A DNA stretch of 64,000 bases, taken from an uncultured Clostridia bacterium. GTDB taxonomy: Bacteria > Bacillota > Clostridia > Christensenellales > Borkfalkiaceae. The first letter of the stretch is position 1. The number at the start of each line of letters is the position of its first letter. A program made the position numbers and the translations under genes. The notes below the pieces were generated by a model, which searched no databases, was not told where the DNA came from, and worked only from the letters and a program-made list of their open reading frames with translations. Location: positions 62,001 to 126,000 of the forward strand of contig CALWCE010000006.1 in the NCBI GenBank assembly GCA_944376295.1. Direction: 5' to 3'. Below, piece by piece: positions 61,003 through 64,000 of this stretch.

Positions 61003-61876
61003 TCGTGATCGGGATATCCCCGAAGCTTTGCGGGCAAAACTGAATGCGCAGTACGGGGAGGAAGCCGACAAGATCCTGGCGGCGTTTGAAAGGGAGCGGC
61101 CCGTCACCTTCCGCGTCAACCGCCTGAAAGCGGATGAGGGGCGCGTTCTTCGGGAGTTTGCGGGCATGACGCTCCGCCGCGCTGCGTTTTACGAGGACGC
61201 CTTCATTCTGGAGGGCGCTTCGGAGCGCGACGTGCAGAAAACGGCGCTCTATGAGGAGGGCGGCATCTATCTGCAGAGCCTTTCTTCCATGCTCCCGCCG
61301 CTCTTTGTGGAGCCCAAGGCGGGGGAGAGCATCCTCGACATGACGGCGGCTCCCGGCGGCAAGACGACGCAGCTTTCCGCGCTTTCGGGAGGCGGCGCGC
61401 TCATCACCGCCTGCGAGCGCGACAAATTCCGTTTCGAACGTCTCAAGTACAACGTGGAAAAGCAGGGCGCGGGGCGCGTGACGCTCCTGAATGAGGACGC
61501 GCGGAATTTGAGCCCCTTTTTCCGCTTCGACAAAGTACTTTTAGACGCGCCTTGTTCGGGCAGCGGAACGCTTTCGCCCTCGAACCCCGTCCGTTGGAGC
61601 GAAAAACTGCTTGCAAAGTGCGTTTTATTGCAGCGGGCGCTCCTCAAAAAGGCGTTCGAACTCTTAAAACCCGGCGGTACGCTCGTCTATTCCACCTGCT
61701 CTGTCCTTCGCGAAGAGAACGAAGAGGCGATCTCTTCCTTGAAGGGGGCGCGGCTCGTGCCGATCGCTCCGCCCGAGGGGGTGCCGCTGCTGCCCTCCGC
61801 CGAAGGGATGCTGTGTGTGGAGCCCGACGGCCTCTTTGAAGGGTTCTTTGTCGCAAAACTGCAAAAGCTTGTCTAA
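60986..61876 (+). CDS. NOL1/NOP2/Sun-family rRNA m5C methyltransferase (RsmF-like, short)
   Basis: The product has 296 residues. The only upstream ATG in frame lies inside a repeated motif and has no ribosome site. The N-terminal domain (IPEALRAKLNAQYGEEADKI, VTFRVNRLKADEG) and SAM fold are clear: ILDMTAAPGGKTTQLSALSG (motif I), VLLDAPCSGSGTLSPSNPVR with the first catalytic Cys (motif IV) and LVYSTCSVLREENEEAI with the second (motif VI). It methylates cytosine in 16S rRNA. RsmF proteins usually have 430-480 residues with a C-terminal RNA-binding domain, which is missing here. Confidence 0.88.
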   Translation: MSDIVYRDRDIPEALRAKLNAQYGEEADKILAAFERERPVTFRVNRLKADEGRVLREFAGMTLRRAAFYEDAFILEGASERDVQKTALYEEGGIYLQSLSSMLPPLFVEPKAGESILDMTAAPGGKTTQLSALSGGGALITACERDKFRFERLKYNVEKQGAGRVTLLNEDARNLSPFFRFDKVLLDAPCSGSGTLSPSNPVRWSEKLLAKCVLLQRALLKKAFELLKPGGTLVYSTCSVLREENEEAISSLKGARLVPIAPPEGVPLLPSAEGMLCVEPDGLFEGFFVAKLQKLV

Positions 61877-61892
61877 AATTTTGCCCCGAGGG

Positions 61893-61921
61893 TTGAAACC
61901 GCGGGGCTTTTCTGCTATAAT
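61893..61921 (+). promoter_or_regulatory. Promoter of the nitroreductase gene
   Basis: TTGAAA (61893-61898), 17-bp spacer, TATAAT (61916-61921). Confidence 0.85.
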
Positions 61922-61971
61922 GGAGAAAAAACGGGCGCCCTTCCAAGCGCGCGCCCAAAGGGAGGAACAGG

Positions 61972-62490
61972 ATGAAAGACGCGATGAATGTGTTGCTGAC
62001 GCGCAGGAGCATCCGCTCGTACAAGAGCGACCCCGTGCCCGAGGAGATCGTTGAAAAGATCATCGAGGCGGGTCTCTACGCGCCCACGGGGATGGGACTG
62101 CAGGATCCCATCATCATCGCCGTGACGAACAAGGAGATGCGCGATAAGATCGCAAAAGAGAATGCTGCCGTCATGGGGAGAGATTCCGATCCCTTCTACG
62201 GCGCGCCCGTCATCCTTCTTGTCGCCGCGAAGGCGTGCCCCAACGCCGTGTATGACGGCAGCTGCGTGATGGACAACCTTTTGAACGCCGCGTGGGCGAT
62301 GGGGCTGGGTTCGTGCTGGATCCACCGCGCCAAGGAAGAGCTCGAACGCCCCTTCGGGAAGGAGCTTTTGTCTTCCCTCGGCATCGAAGGAGAGTATATC
62401 GGCATCGGACACGTCGCGCTCGGCTATATCGAGGGCGAGCCGCCCGCACCCAAGCCCCGCAACGAGGGCCGCGTCTTCTGGGTGAAGTGA
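61972..62490 (+). CDS. Nitroreductase-family FMN protein
   Basis: The product has 172 residues; GGGAGGAACAGG precedes the ATG. The FMN-binding start VLLTRRSIRSYKSDPVPEEI (6-25) and AGLYAPTGMGLQDPIIIAVT (about 34-53), plus GSCVMDNLLNAAWAMGLGSCW (split FMN and dimer contacts), are typical. Such proteins reduce nitro groups, quinones or flavins with NAD(P)H; the natural substrate is unknown. It is monocistronic with its own promoter and terminator. Confidence 0.9.
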   Translation: MKDAMNVLLTRRSIRSYKSDPVPEEIVEKIIEAGLYAPTGMGLQDPIIIAVTNKEMRDKIAKENAAVMGRDSDPFYGAPVILLVAAKACPNAVYDGSCVMDNLLNAAWAMGLGSCWIHRAKEELERPFGKELLSSLGIEGEYIGIGHVALGYIEGEPPAPKPRNEGRVFWVK

Positions 62491-62523
62491 AAACAAGAGC
62501 AGCCGAAAAGCTGCTCTTGTTTT
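62490..62523 (+). terminator. Terminator of the nitroreductase gene
   Basis: A perfect 14-bp stem (62490-62503 with 62510-62523) ending in TTTT. Confidence 0.85.
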
Positions 62524-62594
62524 CTTGACGAAATAAGGAGCGCCTGCGGGAAGGGCGGACGCTCCCGTTAAGCATCGGGAATAAGGAGAACACA

Positions 62595-64000
62595 ATGTCT
62601 CATATCTATCATGTTGCAAAGTCGGGGTGCGATAGAAACCCCGGAACGCAGGAGCGCCCTTTTCTTACCATCCGGCGGGCGGCAGACGTCGCTGCGGCGG
62701 GGGATACCGTCATCGTCCACGAGGGCGTTTACAGGGAGTGGGTGAAGCCGAGAAGGGGCGGCCTCAATAATGACCTTCGCATCACTTATATGGCTGCCGA
62801 AGGGGAAAAAGCCGTCATCAAGGGTTCCGAGCGGGCGGAGCATTGGGAGCGCGTCGAAGGGGATGTGTGGAAGACGGAGATCGACCGCGCTGTCTTCGGA
62901 GAGTACGACCCGTTCTGCACGGAGATCGACGGCGATTGGCTGGTCGCCCCGAGAGAGCATAAAGTCCATACCGCCGAGGTATATCTGAACGGCAGGGCGC
63001 TGTTTGAAGCGCCCTCTTTGGAGAAGGTCTTTCATCCCGAAAAGTGGGAGAGAAGCGTCTATGAGACGTGGGGCTGGCGGGAGGAGAAGCTTTCCGATCC
63101 CGAAGCATCGCTTTTTCGGTGGTATGCCGAGGTCGGGGAACGCACCACGACGCTCTATGCAAACTTCCGGGGCGCCGATCCCAACAATGCGCTCGTCGAA
63201 TTCAACGTGCGCAGGGCTTGCTTCTTCCCCGAACGGACGGGCATCGACTATATCACCGTAAAGGGGTTTGAGATGGCGCAGGCGGCGACCCCGTGGGCTC
63301 CGCCTACCGCAAAGCAGTGGGGCATCATCGGTCCCAACTGGAGCAAGGGGTGGATCATCGAAGACAATGTCATCCACGATTCCAAATGCAGCGGCGTGAG
63401 CCTTGGGAAGGAGGAGACGACGGGCGACAACGACTTTACGAAGTGGGGCAGAAAGCCCGGCTATCAGTATCAGATGGAGGCGGTGTTCAAGGCGCTTGCG
63501 ATGGGCTGGAGCAAGGAAAAAGTGGGCTCGCATATCGTTCGGAACAATGTGATCTATGACTGCGGTCAGAACGGCGTCGTGGGGCATATGGGCTCGGCGT
63601 TTTGTGAGATCTGCGGCAACGAGATCTTCCGCATCGCGACAAAGCACGAATTTTACGGGCATGAACTGGGCGGGATCAAGCTGCACGCGGCGATCGATAC
63701 CTTCGTCCATAACAACTATGTGCATGACTGTACGCTGGGGATGTGGTTCGACTGGCAGGCGCAGGGGCTGCGCGTGCATGCCAACATCTTCGAGCACAAC
63801 GACCGCGATCTGTTTGTCGAAGTTTCGCACGGGCCGTACCTTGTCGATAACAATATCTTTGCTTCGGCATACGCCTTCGATAACGCTTCGCAGGGCGGCG
63901 CCTATGCGCACAACCTCGTGTGCGGGTTTTTCAATCACTATCCCGTGCTCAACCGCTCCACGCCCTACCATTTCCCGCACTCGACTCTGCCCGCGGGCAC
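62595..64000 (+). CDS. GH120-like beta-xylosidase, right-handed beta-helix (3' end off window)
   Basis: At least 468 residues from the ATG at 62595, behind AATAAGGAGAACACA; the frame is still open at the window edge. The start HVAKSGCDRNPGTQERPFLT and GDTVIVHEGVYREWVKPRRG, then repeated turns with VIHDSKCSGVSLG, NNVIYDCGQNGVVG and NNYVHDCTLGMWFDW, show a right-handed parallel beta-helix. In Thermoanaerobacterium XylC (GH120) the catalytic Asp382 and Glu405 are 23 residues apart. Here Asp386 (MWFDWQ) and Glu409 (LFVEVSHGP) have the same spacing and almost the same numbers. No signal peptide, so it would act on imported xylo-oligosaccharides in the cytoplasm. Confidence 0.8.
   Translation, partial: MSHIYHVAKSGCDRNPGTQERPFLTIRRAADVAAAGDTVIVHEGVYREWVKPRRGGLNNDLRITYMAAEGEKAVIKGSERAEHWERVEGDVWKTEIDRAVFGEYDPFCTEIDGDWLVAPREHKVHTAEVYLNGRALFEAPSLEKVFHPEKWERSVYETWGWREEKLSDPEASLFRWYAEVGERTTTLYANFRGADPNNALVEFNVRRACFFPERTGIDYITVKGFEMAQAATPWAPPTAKQWGIIGPNWSKGWIIEDNVIHDSKCSGVSLGKEETTGDNDFTKWGRKPGYQYQMEAVFKALAMGWSKEKVGSHIVRNNVIYDCGQNGVVGHMGSAFCEICGNEIFRIATKHEFYGHELGGIKLHAAIDTFVHNNYVHDCTLGMWFDWQAQGLRVHANIFEHNDRDLFVEVSHGPYLVDNNIFASAYAFDNASQGGAYAHNLVCGFFNHYPVLNRSTPYHFPHSTLPAG

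Noticed and set aside
1-64000. CRISPR array
   Set aside because: No regularly spaced direct repeats were seen; the repeats found are single palindromic units or two-copy tandems.

Overview
The window looks like the chromosome of an anaerobic, fermentative Clostridia-class bacterium, probably from a gut. The evidence is a Rex regulator followed by bifunctional AdhE and an [FeFe]-hydrogenase, an oxygen-sensitive class III ribonucleotide reductase (nrdD-nrdG), a T-box leader on thrS next to a YtxC-like gene, a murB-PHP-whiA-dnaE cluster, a DUF1540 protein and plant-glycan hydrolases of GH51 and GH120 type. The chromosomal part is GC-rich by eye. Strong TTGACA/TATAAT-type promoters with 16-17 bp spacers and long GC-rich hairpin terminators recur throughout. 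The exact order cannot be fixed from sequence alone.

Region 1 (1-9446) is accessory DNA, visibly less GC-rich. A plus-strand module holds the end of a small membrane protein, a 705-residue membrane P-loop ATPase and a HUH-type replication protein. It is followed by a nested long hairpin and tandem 11-bp repeats that look like a replication or packaging region. Facing it across a bidirectional terminator is a tightly packed minus-strand operon of twelve mostly small genes typical of the early region of Firmicutes conjugative elements: a PcfJ-like protein, a PcfK/AcrIIA9-like protein fused to a MutS domain I, an ArdA antirestriction protein, a frameshifted MGNR-type gene and several unknown genes. 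The block ends beside the 3' end of a tRNA-Val gene, a plausible integration site. The ATPase plus Rep pair resembles the core of a filamentous (inovirus-type) phage; I regard it as the best candidate for an undescribed system.

Region 2 (9447-23661) holds tRNA-Val, a secreted GH51 arabinofuranosidase, a membrane M28 peptidase, a flavodoxin, leuS, and a minus-strand zinc-uptake operon (small Cys-rich protein, Cys-rich lipoprotein, membrane protein, ZnuA, ZnuC, ZnuB). It also contains interspersed hairpin repeats.

Region 3 (23662-33833) has the T-box-controlled thrS, a small AT-richer island (P-loop kinase-like protein, radical SAM enzyme, HExxH protein), an unusual PadR winged-helix protein fused to a coiled coil and membrane segments, and an SsuABC/ThiXYZ-type ABC transporter.

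Region 4 (33834-46619) holds valS, rex-adhE-hydA (redox-controlled fermentation), rplI, a DUF1540 gene, a solute-binding-like protein, then murB, a PHP hydrolase and whiA. Region 5 (46616-64000) holds dnaE, pfkA, a PfkB sugar kinase, nrdDG behind tandem NrdR-like boxes, an M29 aminopeptidase, two COG0523 metal GTPases (one His-rich, one fused to a DUF1980-like domain), the KtrB-KtrA potassium system, a short NOL1/NOP2/Sun rRNA methyltransferase, a nitroreductase, and a GH120-like beta-xylosidase running off the right edge. A short repeat (TTAGCATAGTA-N-TATG followed by YCWGACRTAATA) occurs in several intergenic spots and is not explained by any gene.
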